Assembly (NCBI GenBank): GCA_947498815.1
Contig: CANMLU010000006.1
Span: forward strand, 62,001-126,000
Reading direction: 5' to 3'
DNA from: an uncultured Aquimarina sp.
GTDB lineage: Bacteria; Bacteroidota; Bacteroidia; Flavobacteriales; Flavobacteriaceae
DNA: 64,000 nt
Shown: piece by piece, positions 1-9,111 of the stretch
Layout of the letters: every line of letters begins with the position of its first letter
Position numbering within the stretch: the first letter of the stretch is position 1
The notes under the pieces: model-generated
Told to the model about the DNA's origin: nothing
The model's database searches: none
What the model saw: only the letters and a program-made list of their open reading frames with translations
Made by a program: the position numbers and the translations under genes

Positions 1-2
1 CT

Positions 3-80
3 AACCGCGAACGTGAATTGATTGTAGATCCCATGACTGGAAACATTCATGTAAGCTTTGCCGTAATTTTTAATAAATAA
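3..80 (+). CDS. C-terminal end of an unidentified protein (partial)
   Basis: An open frame enters from the left edge and ends in two consecutive TAA codons (first at 78-80). The visible 25 residues end in a short hydrophobic strand (HVSFAVIFNK), as at the end of a beta-rich secreted protein. Too little is present to assign a family. It converges on the GH2 gene, whose stop lies 120 bp away, so it could belong to the same polysaccharide locus. Reality of the gene is inferred only from frame and tandem stops. Confidence 0.4.
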   Translation, partial: NRERELIVDPMTGNIHVSFAVIFNK

Positions 81-201
81 TAACAATAAAAATCTTATTC
101 AAGATAATTATCTTTGTTTAATACAATTGTAAACAAGTACTTAAAAAAACTTACTCAGAAAATTCAGAATCAAACCAAATAATCAATAATCCATTTAAAA
201 C

Positions 202-2100
202 TTAATCCTTTATTTGATAAGTATATTTCTTTTCCATTTCATCATAATAGGTTTTAAGCACATAAAAAGCTTTCTTTTTGAATCCCCCATCAGAGATTAG
301 TCCTTTTCTGTTCCAACCATCCTGAATGACGGGAAGGTTTCTACGAGGAGATCTGAAATCTGTCAAAATCCAAGGAGTCATCCCACGAAGTGTAGGTATC
401 TTCTTAAGCATTTTGATTTGTTCCTGGTAAAGATATTCCTGATATTCTTCTGTCCATCGAGTTAATTTATCGCCGTGATGATTATACAAAGCTCCTCCTC
501 CAAACTCACTTACAAAAAAAGGTTTATCTCCTGGTAATTGCCAGGTTACCTTATCACATTTCTCTGGTAATCCCGAATACCATCCAATATATTCATTACA
601 GGCAAGCATATCTACGTCGGCTGCAAAAGGGTCCGGAATTTTTACTACATTCTGCACATCTTTTTCATTACGCTCTAATGCAGCACTTATAAAACGAGTA
701 TTGTCAATATCTGTAGCTATTTTTTTAAGCTGACGAAGAAATTCTAATCTTGATTCGGTATCTGGCGTCTCATTGGCCACCGACCATATAATCACACTTG
801 CTCGATTCTTATCACGATGTACTAAAGCTTCTAACTGGCTTTTAGCCTGGTCGAATGCTATAGGATTTTCATAATCAATGCCCCAGTATACAGGAATTTC
901 TTCCCAAAGCAACAACCCTAACTTATCTGCTAACCTGGGCATGTTTTCGTTATGGGGATAATGTGCTAAGCGAATAAAATTACAATTCAATTCTTTTACC
1001 CAACCCATTTGTATTTGAGCATCTTCCAAAGATCTGGCACGCCCTCCCCTAATTGGAATTTCCTCATGCAGACTGATCCCTCGTAAAAAAATTGATTGGC
1101 CATTTAATAAGATATCAGCTCCTTTGGTCTTTATGGTCCTGAACCCAATTTGATCTACTAGCCTATCGTTTCCTGCTTTAATATCTACATTGTATAATTT
1201 TGGTCGTTTTGGATACCACTTTTTGATTTTTTTTGCAGGAATATCGAAGTTTACACGGCCAGTTTCATCTGTAGTTCCCAAGAAATTAACCTTGGCTTCG
1301 GGAATAGAAATTGACACATTACTTTGTGTGGAATTACCCGCCAATTGCACATATCCCTTGATGTTCTTCGGATTCTCCTTATCTAATTGGATAAAATAAT
1401 CTTGGATGTAGGTCGACGGAAGTTCTACTAGTTTTACATCTCTGGTAATTCCACCATAATTCCACCAATCTGTGGTATAATTTGGTACACGATGTTTTTC
1501 TCTTCGGTTATCTACACGCACTACCAGAGAATTTCCTTTGGGTTTAACCGCATTTGTGATATCAAAATTAAAAGGATCGAAACCGCCTAGGTGTTGACCC
1601 ACTTTTTGTCCGTTTATATACACATCTGTTTGATAATTAGCGGCACCGAAATAGATAAACAATTTGTTATCTCCATTCACATTATAATCAAAAGTAGTTC
1701 GATACCAAACGGATCCTTCGTAGTATAACAGCATACGATCTTGAGAATTCCAATCCCCAGGCACTTTGATCTCTGCAGAGGTATTGAAATTATACTCTAC
1801 TCTATCCCATCGTTCTTCAATCACCTTATCAGTATAATATGGTTTTGCCGAGTTTTTGGTAGATTCCATTTGATCAAATGGAACCCAATTGCGATGATTT
1901 CGATATCCAGTTTCATAGGGATCAATTACAAATTTCCAGTTACCATTAAGCGAAGTGCTTTCACGATTATAGACATTTTGTAATAGTGGGGTTTGGGCGT
2001 TAAGGATATTTATAAAGTTTACTAAAAAAATTGTGAACATTAGCTTGGGCAACATCCTCCTTAATACCTCTTCAAAAGAGGGGATTGTAGTATTTTTCAT
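202..2100 (-). CDS. Glycoside hydrolase family 2 protein, beta-glucuronidase-like, secreted
   Basis: This is an exported GH2 enzyme that probably removes a terminal beta-linked sugar, perhaps a uronic acid, from oligosaccharides in the periplasm. After an N-terminal hydrophobic segment ending near NILNAQ comes a jelly-roll sugar-binding domain (the WYRTTFDY and DVYINGQKVG region), an immunoglobulin-like domain, then the TIM barrel. The acid/base is the Glu of SVANETPD and the nucleophile is the Glu of VSEFGGG, both in their expected places. The length of 632 residues is normal for the family. The frame is open upstream to 2175 and would overlap the preceding gene; ATG at 2100 (or 2109) fits better and leaves about 13 bp after that gene's stop. 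It is the last gene of a seven-gene minus-strand operon with GH28 and enolase-superfamily genes. Substrate specificity is inferred from context only. Confidence 0.85.
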   Translation of the reverse strand: MKNTTIPSFEEVLRRMLPKLMFTIFLVNFINILNAQTPLLQNVYNRESTSLNGNWKFVIDPYETGYRNHRNWVPFDQMESTKNSAKPYYTDKVIEERWDRVEYNFNTSAEIKVPGDWNSQDRMLLYYEGSVWYRTTFDYNVNGDNKLFIYFGAANYQTDVYINGQKVGQHLGGFDPFNFDITNAVKPKGNSLVVRVDNRREKHRVPNYTTDWWNYGGITRDVKLVELPSTYIQDYFIQLDKENPKNIKGYVQLAGNSTQSNVSISIPEAKVNFLGTTDETGRVNFDIPAKKIKKWYPKRPKLYNVDIKAGNDRLVDQIGFRTIKTKGADILLNGQSIFLRGISLHEEIPIRGGRARSLEDAQIQMGWVKELNCNFIRLAHYPHNENMPRLADKLGLLLWEEIPVYWGIDYENPIAFDQAKSQLEALVHRDKNRASVIIWSVANETPDTESRLEFLRQLKKIATDIDNTRFISAALERNEKDVQNVVKIPDPFAADVDMLACNEYIGWYSGLPEKCDKVTWQLPGDKPFFVSEFGGGALYNHHGDKLTRWTEEYQEYLYQEQIKMLKKIPTLRGMTPWILTDFRSPRRNLPVIQDGWNRKGLISDGGFKKKAFYVLKTYYDEMEKKYTYQIKD

Positions 2101-2113
2101 ATGATTCATGTTT

Positions 2114-3412
2114 TTATGCATCTTTTGAAGTCCAGTACATTTTTTCTTCTTTCCAAATATCGTTGGCATACTCAATTCCTAATCCTGGAGCTGTAAAAAT
2201 GGATATATTGCCATTTTTTGGAAGTACCGGAGTGTGCCATTTTTTTTGTTTATTTTCTCCTCCTACACGATATTCCTGATGACCAGTTAAAATAGGGCAG
2301 ATAGCAAAAATCTGCATAGGTGCTGCAGCCATTGGACCAGCCTTTGGAGAATGCGGAGTAAACCCTACTCCATAATGAGCAGCCATATGCGATATTTTTA
2401 GGGTTCTTACAATTCCTCCATTGTAATAAACATCGGGTTGTAAAATATCCATGGCTTTGATCTCGCACATTAATCTAAATTGATCAAAACTGCTGTCCTG
2501 CTCCCCACCGGCAATCGCACAGATAGTCGCTGCTTCTTTAACCAGTTTATGGGACCATATATCTTGCCAGTAGCAAGGTTCTTCAAAGAACTTAACATCA
2601 TTACTTTCCAACATTTTTAATACTTCGATGGCTTCTTCAGCTGTATAAGAACTGTTTCCATCTACATAAATCGTAAAATTGTCTCCAAAGGTTTTGCGAA
2701 CATGAGGTACGAACTGATTTGTTCTTGTAACATAAGGTTCTATGTTTTTCATACGGCCTCCGACTTTAATTTTCGTTGCCGTGGAACCTGTAACCTCGAC
2801 TGTTTTTTGAATTCGTTCTGTTTCTTCTTCAAAAGGTTTTTCTCTTTCGAGACTAGAGATGTAAACAGGGTACTCTTTTCGCACTTGCTTTCCTAAGAAA
2901 TGATGAACAGGTTTATTTGCCAACTTTCCGAGTAAATCCCAAATGGCAATTTCAATAGTACCTATGGCATTCCAATAAGGCAAACCTACATACTTGTAGT
3001 TGCGCTCTAACTTAAGGATCTCACCGGGAAGATGAGCAATTTCTCTGGCGTCTTTCCCAATGAAATTAACTGCAGCCAGTTTCTTAAAAATCGTTTCGGT
3101 ACTTTTAAAACGATTAGGGTTCATGGCAGCCACACCTAGATTACCATTATTATCTGTTACTCTGGTAAAGTACCGTTTACGTGTTAACACCACTTCTATC
3201 TTATCAATAATTACCGGAGAGGTCAATGCATTTTTTATCCTAGCGGTAATTTGCTCTTCTATATTTAGGGGAATAGATAGATTCGAAGTTTTGACCTCTA
3301 GCTTGGCACCCTTCTTTTCACTAGAAGTATCTGTACAAGCCAAAATGGGTAGTGTTGCAGCTGCAGCGCCAGCAGTTGCAGTTTGTTTAAGAAATTTGCG
3401 TCTGTCTAACAT
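2114..3412 (-). CDS. Enolase-superfamily (mandelate racemase/muconate lactonizing type) enzyme with Tat signal
   Basis: The protein has a twin-arginine export signal (DRRKFLK) followed by a hydrophobic Ala-rich segment and a lipobox-like LPILAC, so it is probably a Tat-exported lipoprotein outside the cytoplasm. The mature part is an enolase-superfamily enzyme, a group that abstracts a proton alpha to a carboxylate. Visible active-site elements are the KIK motif (TKIKVGG), metal ligands in YVDGNSS, FFEEP and AGGEQD, and the general-base His in FTPHSPK. Expected reactions are dehydration or epimerisation of an acid sugar. It lies 2 bp upstream of the next gene's frame (stop at 3415) in the uronate operon, which suggests a sugar-acid substrate. 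The exact reaction cannot be read from sequence. The extracytoplasmic location is unusual, since most characterised members are cytosolic. Confidence 0.85.
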   Translation of the reverse strand: MLDRRKFLKQTATAGAAAATLPILACTDTSSEKKGAKLEVKTSNLSIPLNIEEQITARIKNALTSPVIIDKIEVVLTRKRYFTRVTDNNGNLGVAAMNPNRFKSTETIFKKLAAVNFIGKDAREIAHLPGEILKLERNYKYVGLPYWNAIGTIEIAIWDLLGKLANKPVHHFLGKQVRKEYPVYISSLEREKPFEEETERIQKTVEVTGSTATKIKVGGRMKNIEPYVTRTNQFVPHVRKTFGDNFTIYVDGNSSYTAEEAIEVLKMLESNDVKFFEEPCYWQDIWSHKLVKEAATICAIAGGEQDSSFDQFRLMCEIKAMDILQPDVYYNGGIVRTLKISHMAAHYGVGFTPHSPKAGPMAAAPMQIFAICPILTGHQEYRVGGENKQKKWHTPVLPKNGNISIFTAPGLGIEYANDIWKEEKMYWTSKDA

Positions 3413-3414
3413 AT

Positions 3415-4815
3415 CTATTTCTTTTCTTGAGTTGTACTAATATCTTTTTCTGAAATTATTTTTCCGTTTACGGAAACATTCTTCAACAACAAGTCTTTGG
3501 TATAATTTGCAATTACCGGAGCTTGAGATCTTTTAACAGAAATATCTTCCATATAGACCTTATGAATATTTTCTTCTTCTCGGCCGTTAATCTTAATAGA
3601 AATCTCTGAAGTTTCTTCTAAAGTTATATTCTGAAAATAAAAATTATTATACTTCACAAAATATTCATTGCCTCGCCAACCTTTATAATCTGTTGTAAAT
3701 TCGAATCCAAATTTTACAGGGTTCGTCACCTGTATATTTCTCATATATACCTCTTCAATAAAACCTCCACGATCCGGATTACTTTTAAATTGAAAGGCAT
3801 GCTTATCACTACCCCGAAGGATATTATTTTCGGCAAATACATTGCGTACACCTGCCGACATTTCTGAACCAATACAAAATCCGCTCCCTACAATATTGGT
3901 AAAATCGTTATTCCGGATAATGATATTTTCTGAAGGAGGATAAGGCCATCCATCCTGATCACGACCCGCTTTGATCGCAATACAATCATCATGGGTATTG
4001 ATCACACAATGCTCGATCAATACATTTTTGCTACTCTCAGGATCAATACCATCATCATTGGTGGTACCTCTTTGAATATTCAGTCTTCTTACGGTAATAT
4101 TTTCTGAAAGAATCGGATTTATAGTCCAGAATGGAGTGCTTTTTATGGTAAAGTCTTCAAAAAGGATATTCTTGCATTCTATAAATTGAATCCCTGTAGG
4201 GCGAAGAAAATGTCCTTCTCCAAATACACGCTCTTCCAATGGTATTTTATTATTTCCCATTTGCCTGGCGCGTATTTTATCTGGTTTTTGCTTTTGTTTC
4301 CAGGATGCCCAGATTTCTTCACAATGACCATCGATTATCCCTTTACCCGTAATGGCAATATTTTCCTGCCCTAAAGCATATATCAAAGGAGAATAATTCA
4401 TAATAAAGGTCCCCTCCCATCTCATTTTTACTACAGGTAAATAATCCCCAGGATTTGAAGAAAAATTTAAAACCACACCTTCCGAAAGGTGTAAATTCAC
4501 ATTAGATTTCATAAAAATGGAACCTTTTACAAAGTAATCCCCTGGAGCCACGTTAATAGTCCCTCCGCCGTTTATAGATACCTGCTCTATTATTTTATTA
4601 ATAGTTTCTCTAAAGTTTAGAGTATCAGAAATTGAATAAGTGGTATCCTTAAATGTGGGAGGAATAATTTGCTTCAGAATATTGGACATGGTATGATTCC
4701 ATGCCGTATCTATTTTGGCCTGGGCATAGTTCTCATCAAAACTACGCCGTGCTTTCTGATTCTTTTTGCAAGAGGTGGCTAGTATTAGAATGAGTATGGG
4801 AAGTAGTTTTTTCAT
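3415..4815 (-). CDS. GH28-like (polygalacturonase-fold) lipoprotein with altered active site
   Basis: A lipoprotein signal (hydrophobic core, then LATSC) precedes a right-handed parallel beta-helix of the pectin-hydrolase GH28 type, 466 residues in total. The GH28 signature aspartates are present: NDDGID replaces the usual NTDGID, and HDDCIAIK carries the paired Asp. The usual catalytic histidine block (GHG before SIGSE) reads VGSGFCIGSE, so the His is missing, while the substrate-binding Lys of the RIK motif survives as QFK. The enzyme may therefore cleave a different bond than homogalacturonan or be non-catalytic. It sits in the uronate operon between the enolase-superfamily gene and an (alpha/alpha)6-barrel gene. 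A second GH28-like gene lies upstream in the same operon. Confidence 0.85.
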   Translation of the reverse strand: MKKLLPILILILATSCKKNQKARRSFDENYAQAKIDTAWNHTMSNILKQIIPPTFKDTTYSISDTLNFRETINKIIEQVSINGGGTINVAPGDYFVKGSIFMKSNVNLHLSEGVVLNFSSNPGDYLPVVKMRWEGTFIMNYSPLIYALGQENIAITGKGIIDGHCEEIWASWKQKQKPDKIRARQMGNNKIPLEERVFGEGHFLRPTGIQFIECKNILFEDFTIKSTPFWTINPILSENITVRRLNIQRGTTNDDGIDPESSKNVLIEHCVINTHDDCIAIKAGRDQDGWPYPPSENIIIRNNDFTNIVGSGFCIGSEMSAGVRNVFAENNILRGSDKHAFQFKSNPDRGGFIEEVYMRNIQVTNPVKFGFEFTTDYKGWRGNEYFVKYNNFYFQNITLEETSEISIKINGREEENIHKVYMEDISVKRSQAPVIANYTKDLLLKNVSVNGKIISEKDISTTQEKK

Positions 4816-4860
4816 TATACATATGTTTTTTTCACTTACCTCAAAAAGAAGATGATCCTC

Positions 4861-6114
4861 TCATTGATACGCACTTTGATACACATTGCTTAAAAATCGC
4901 ATCCCAAAGCTGGTAGCTATATCCCGATAATACAACTGGAACGTTCCGTCTTTTTTGGCTCGTTGACGAATTTCGTAATAGCCCCCCGCCAAATTAGGAT
5001 CTTTATGATCTATGTTAAATTGATTTTTTAAGGTAAAGTCTAATGCTTGTTTAATATTTTCTTCAAAATCAGTAATTCCCAGTTCGTATAACTGCAACCA
5101 CAAAATCCCGGCAAAACTTGCTGCGCTTCCACAAGGACTACGTTTGTCGTGGTTCCCATCTAAATAACTGCTATACCAAATAACTCCTGTTTTATCTTGC
5201 ACTTTGGCCAGTGCATGTGCCGTCTTTATTGCGGCATCCAAATATTTTTGTTCTTTGGTAAGTGTATAGGCTTCAATCAATGCTTCGGCGTTCCAGGTAT
5301 TGAATCGACCATGAACTTTTCCTGTCTCAGGATCATTAGGTTCAAAATCCATCCACCATCCGTTCACGGATTGGTCATCAACCAGTTTATTGCATATTTC
5401 TAGAAATGCTTTTTTATAGCGTTCTTCTCCGGTATGGGTATACATGTCTTTCCAGAGATATCCTTCGGCATTGGGTCTAGCAACATGATTAATAGTAAAG
5501 GGTAAGCCCTGGTGTTGAGTATGTGGGCTAAGATCTTTCCAGATCTCTCCCGTTTGGCCGTCCACAATATTATAACTAAGTTGTTCTTCGGAAATATAAA
5601 GATGATCTAAAATCCACGCCCCAGCGCTAGTAGCCACATCTGCATATGTTCTATCCTTTGTAATATCGGTAAGATTGAACAAACCCGGGGTGCCGTCTGC
5701 AATGGTCGTAGTATTAATCAAATCTCCTAGCTTATTTCCATGCTTGGCATTAAGATAGCCTTCTAGTTTATGGCCTTTAGGAAATTGTAATCCCACCCAC
5801 CAATTTCCAGCACGAATAGCTTCATCAAGGGCCTCTTGATTGCTAGTTACTTTATAAGCTTCTAATAACCCATAAATAGCTTGTCCGGTATGCCAGGCGG
5901 CTTCATATTCTTTCCATTCTCCAGTAATGATATGATAGTTACCCTTGGCCATACCTTTATCATCCAACATAGCATTACTTGTATGTTGGATGGCCTGATT
6001 TAATGATTTGATTATTTTTTCTTGGTATTGGGAGTCCAGAGGTAATGCAGACTTTTGAGCACACGCCTGAAAGATAAAACCCATTGAAAGTATAATTACA
6101 ATTCTAATTTTCAT
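4861..6114 (-). CDS. (alpha/alpha)6-barrel (six-hairpin) glycosidase-like lipoprotein
   Basis: The N-terminus is a lipoprotein signal (GFIFQACAQ), followed by about 395 residues rich in paired helices with repeated Trp, His and aromatic positions (AAWHTGQAIYGLLEAY, AGNWWVG, GRFNTWNAEALIEAY, CGSAASFAGILWLQLYE). This is the pattern of six-hairpin glycosidases such as unsaturated glucuronyl hydrolases (GH88/GH105) and newer families including GH154. I cannot decide the family by eye. In the operon it stands between two GH28-like genes, so it most likely processes uronic-acid-ended oligosaccharides in the periplasm. The stop is 45 bp from the start of the downstream GH28-like gene, and the start lies 3 bp from the upstream one. 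ATG at 6114 gives a complete signal peptide. Confidence 0.7.
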   Translation of the reverse strand: MKIRIVIILSMGFIFQACAQKSALPLDSQYQEKIIKSLNQAIQHTSNAMLDDKGMAKGNYHIITGEWKEYEAAWHTGQAIYGLLEAYKVTSNQEALDEAIRAGNWWVGLQFPKGHKLEGYLNAKHGNKLGDLINTTTIADGTPGLFNLTDITKDRTYADVATSAGAWILDHLYISEEQLSYNIVDGQTGEIWKDLSPHTQHQGLPFTINHVARPNAEGYLWKDMYTHTGEERYKKAFLEICNKLVDDQSVNGWWMDFEPNDPETGKVHGRFNTWNAEALIEAYTLTKEQKYLDAAIKTAHALAKVQDKTGVIWYSSYLDGNHDKRSPCGSAASFAGILWLQLYELGITDFEENIKQALDFTLKNQFNIDHKDPNLAGGYYEIRQRAKKDGTFQLYYRDIATSFGMRFLSNVYQSAYQ

Positions 6115-6117
6115 AGT

Positions 6118-7491
6118 TTACCTTTTTGTAAATACAAAGCTTTCTTTATTTAGAGTATTTCCTTTAACATTCGCAGTATCCAATCCTTTTACACCTATTA
6201 GATACATCCCATGACGGTCCATTTTTCCTTGCTGATGGTGTATCGTAAGATTCTTAATTTTAAAATCTTTGGCATGCGCGACAATCATAGATCCTGGTGA
6301 TTGAACATAACTTACCGTATTATTCCAATACTTAATTTTCCTATTGCCTTTTGGCTTTTCCCATCCAGCTGTAATTGTATTATCTGCCTCGGGTATTGTG
6401 ACTTTTATATTTTCTAAAGAAATTTCAGAAATTTCCTTTTCAGGATAACCAGAAAAGTAAAGTAAACCATTGGTAGTTATATCAATATCTTTGAAATTAA
6501 CATTCTTAATGATTCCTATTTCCGAAATACTATCTCTTCGATGTGTATCCATAAAAATACCATATTCATCTTTCTGTCTTCCCCCGGTTTCGATAGTAAT
6601 ATTTCTAAAATTAATATCAGAATATATACCTCCATCCATCATGAAGAGAGCAATTCCGTAACGAGAATTTTTAATCGTGATGTCCTGAAATTCACAATTT
6701 CTGGTATGAAAGGCAGATCCCGTGCCTAGTTTTATTGCTGCATCATCACTTTCTAAGATACAATTCTTCACCAGAATATCTTCGGTATACTTACTTCTAT
6801 TTTGCCATGGATTTTCAAAATATTTTGAACCGGTCTTGTTTTTAATACAAATAGCATCGTCTCCGGTTGAGATGTTACAATTGGTTATCAAAACATTTTT
6901 TGAGTTTGTAATATCAATACCATCTGTATTTGGGCTCCTTGGATGATTCTTTATAGTAAGACTGTCTACTTTCACATTTTCGCAAAAGTCAAATACCAGA
7001 CAATGTGAAGGGCTATTGATTAGTGTTATACCAGAAACTGATATGTTTTTTGCGTCCTGAATTAAAATCCAGGGTTGAGGGCGCTTATCATAATCCCAAT
7101 GTTCATTAAAAAAAGATTCTCCGTTTCCATTGATCTTTCCTTTACCTTTTATAATCAGATTATCTGTATTGGGTGCAAAAATAAAACTCTTGGTAGTGTA
7201 ATCGTTCATTCTTGAAGACGCAATTAACTCTGCTCCCTCTTCCAAATAAAGGGTCATATTTGGCCCTAAAGTGAAGCTGCCAGTATAAAATCTACCTTTA
7301 GGAATAATTACGGTTCCTTTGGTTTCTATTGCTTTAAGAATTGCCATTTGAATAGCTTCTGTATTGACAGTACTACCATCTGGTATTGCTCCAAAATCCT
7401 GTATATTAAATTCATTAGAATCTCTTTCACTACAAGCAAAAAGAATGATAGACGCTATTAAGGTTGATAACCTTAATAGCGCCCTTTTCAT
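6118..7491 (-). CDS. Second GH28-like lipoprotein with altered active site
   Basis: This is another right-handed beta-helix protein of the polygalacturonase type, about 457 residues from the chosen ATG at 7491, which gives a clean lipoprotein signal (ASIILFAC). The frame stays open to 7581, but that extension would put residues ahead of the signal peptide. The catalytic aspartates are canonical (NTDGID and STGDDAICIK). The His-containing GHG block is replaced by SDDAAIKLGTGS, and the RIK position reads ALFMM, so both the His and the basic residues of classical endo-polygalacturonases are absent. The gene is closest to the receptor and lipoprotein pair, with a 119-bp gap upstream, where an internal promoter or RNA processing site is possible. 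It is only distantly similar to the other GH28-like protein here. Confidence 0.85.
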   Translation of the reverse strand: MKRALLRLSTLIASIILFACSERDSNEFNIQDFGAIPDGSTVNTEAIQMAILKAIETKGTVIIPKGRFYTGSFTLGPNMTLYLEEGAELIASSRMNDYTTKSFIFAPNTDNLIIKGKGKINGNGESFFNEHWDYDKRPQPWILIQDAKNISVSGITLINSPSHCLVFDFCENVKVDSLTIKNHPRSPNTDGIDITNSKNVLITNCNISTGDDAICIKNKTGSKYFENPWQNRSKYTEDILVKNCILESDDAAIKLGTGSAFHTRNCEFQDITIKNSRYGIALFMMDGGIYSDINFRNITIETGGRQKDEYGIFMDTHRRDSISEIGIIKNVNFKDIDITTNGLLYFSGYPEKEISEISLENIKVTIPEADNTITAGWEKPKGNRKIKYWNNTVSYVQSPGSMIVAHAKDFKIKNLTIHHQQGKMDRHGMYLIGVKGLDTANVKGNTLNKESFVFTKR

Positions 7492-7610
7492 CTTACAAAT
7501 CGTTATTAAATCATAAAAACGATTGTAATAACAAACAAACAAACTATTATAAAACATGTACTCTTTATTGCTTAAGTTCACATTATTACCTTCCTAAATC
7601 TGAGTTCTAC

Positions 7611-9107
7611 TTATTCTTTGATACTGTCATCAAAATTTCTTGTCCAACCCAATGTCCAGTCATCATCTGCAGGAATAGCACCTACATAGTTTACGCTATC
7701 GAAAAAGTCGCCCAAAGAAGACACATCAGAAGAGTTTTGAGTTGACACTCCAACAAAAGTATTCGTAATCTCAAAAGCTTCTTCAGAATTATTATTTCCT
7801 GTTTCTCTGTATTGGTCTCTAACACTGCTATGTAACCCTCCACTATCCCCAAGTTCATCATTATTAAATACGGTGCAATTTCTCATCGTGATTTCGCCCC
7901 CATCTCTCACTCTAAACGATGTACCAAATCCTGAAATTACAGTGTTATAATATTGGCCATTGGCTCCATCTTGCATTCTTACTCCTTCTCCTACATCCAA
8001 ATCTCCCGTTGTTATACCAGACCCTATAATGATAGCATTTGAAATTATAGGATTTGATTGAGGAATAAGATTTTCGTCTGTCCCATTGATAGCGCGACTA
8101 CCAGTACTTGTTGCCAACGCCCAAAATTGACCATTGCCATTCCATCCTCCACTATATCGTACACATCGACTATCAGGTTTAGTTACAACAATGTGTTTCA
8201 AATTTACAGAACCACCACGTATTCTTATACCTGTGGTGCCCGCATTATGTACTTGCACATAGTCAATTGCTGTGCCTTGGCCTACTTGCCTAAGCTGCAA
8301 AGCATCATCTCCATTTCCACCATACTCTATCCTTATGTAATTGAGTATTCCTGAATTACTATCTTCAGAATCATCTCCCCTTAATGTAACTCCAACCCAA
8401 TCTCCAGCTTCTGGATTTCCGGACTGGCCAGGAGCATTTTTAAAACTAGTAAATACAATAGGATCATCTAAAGTACCTTCTGCTATGATTTTCCCTCCAA
8501 TATTTACATCTAACTCACTCTCATTGGTAAAACCATAAATAGTAGTTCCTGCATCAATAGTTAGGGTCGTTTGTTGATCAACATCTACACTTCCATTAAG
8601 CAACCAGTTTGATGAACTATCAAATATCTCATCAAAATTTATTGTACCTGTCACTTGTTTGAAATTTATATCATTAATGTTTACATCTTCGATAGTATAT
8701 TTTGGTTCAATTTCAGAAATCGTAGCAGAATAGGTCGTAGATATAGTTTGACCTTGCTTGTCTTTTAACATAAAAACAATTGATTGTGTTGTTCCCAACC
8801 AAGAAGCAGGTACCTGAATCGAAAATCTAAAACTTTCATTTCCGGTAGCTTCATAATTCTGTTTGGACAAATTGGTATTGCCTATAGAAACACTTAAGCT
8901 CTCCAGAAGACCAGATGCCTCTAGTTCTGCATCAATAGTAATAGTTTGCCCCACACCAAATTCTCCACTTTCTGAAGAGAGACTGATCTCAGGTTCAAAA
9001 TATAAAGGTTCTGTTGAGGAATCATCATCTTCATTACAAGAAATAAGTATTAAACTAATAACACCAAATATGAAGATGAAGGAAATATATTTTTTAAAAT
9101 TATTCAT
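7611..9107 (-). CDS. Surface lipoprotein with parallel beta-helix, partner of the TonB-dependent receptor
   Basis: ATG at 9107 gives a lipoprotein signal (SLILISC) followed by an Asp-rich stretch (NEDDDSS), which in Bacteroidota often accompanies surface export. An N-terminal Ig-like region is followed by a beta-helix-like part of the kind seen in outer-surface proteins that list sequential motifs (TIDAGTTIYG, GGKIIAEGTLDDPIVFTS). The gene begins 4 bp after the receptor stop, so the two are translationally linked. There is no SusD-type protein, and this lipoprotein occupies the place a SusD would take. I infer that it binds the polysaccharide or its oligomers at the cell surface. No catalytic residues were identified. 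Confidence 0.7.
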   Translation of the reverse strand: MNNFKKYISFIFIFGVISLILISCNEDDDSSTEPLYFEPEISLSSESGEFGVGQTITIDAELEASGLLESLSVSIGNTNLSKQNYEATGNESFRFSIQVPASWLGTTQSIVFMLKDKQGQTISTTYSATISEIEPKYTIEDVNINDINFKQVTGTINFDEIFDSSSNWLLNGSVDVDQQTTLTIDAGTTIYGFTNESELDVNIGGKIIAEGTLDDPIVFTSFKNAPGQSGNPEAGDWVGVTLRGDDSEDSNSGILNYIRIEYGGNGDDALQLRQVGQGTAIDYVQVHNAGTTGIRIRGGSVNLKHIVVTKPDSRCVRYSGGWNGNGQFWALATSTGSRAINGTDENLIPQSNPIISNAIIIGSGITTGDLDVGEGVRMQDGANGQYYNTVISGFGTSFRVRDGGEITMRNCTVFNNDELGDSGGLHSSVRDQYRETGNNNSEEAFEITNTFVGVSTQNSSDVSSLGDFFDSVNYVGAIPADDDWTLGWTRNFDDSIKE

Positions 9108-9111
9108 GACT

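Noticed and set aside
1741-1983. Plus-strand ORF inside the GH2 gene
   Set aside because: It lies wholly within a well-supported gene on the other strand and has no recognisable protein features.
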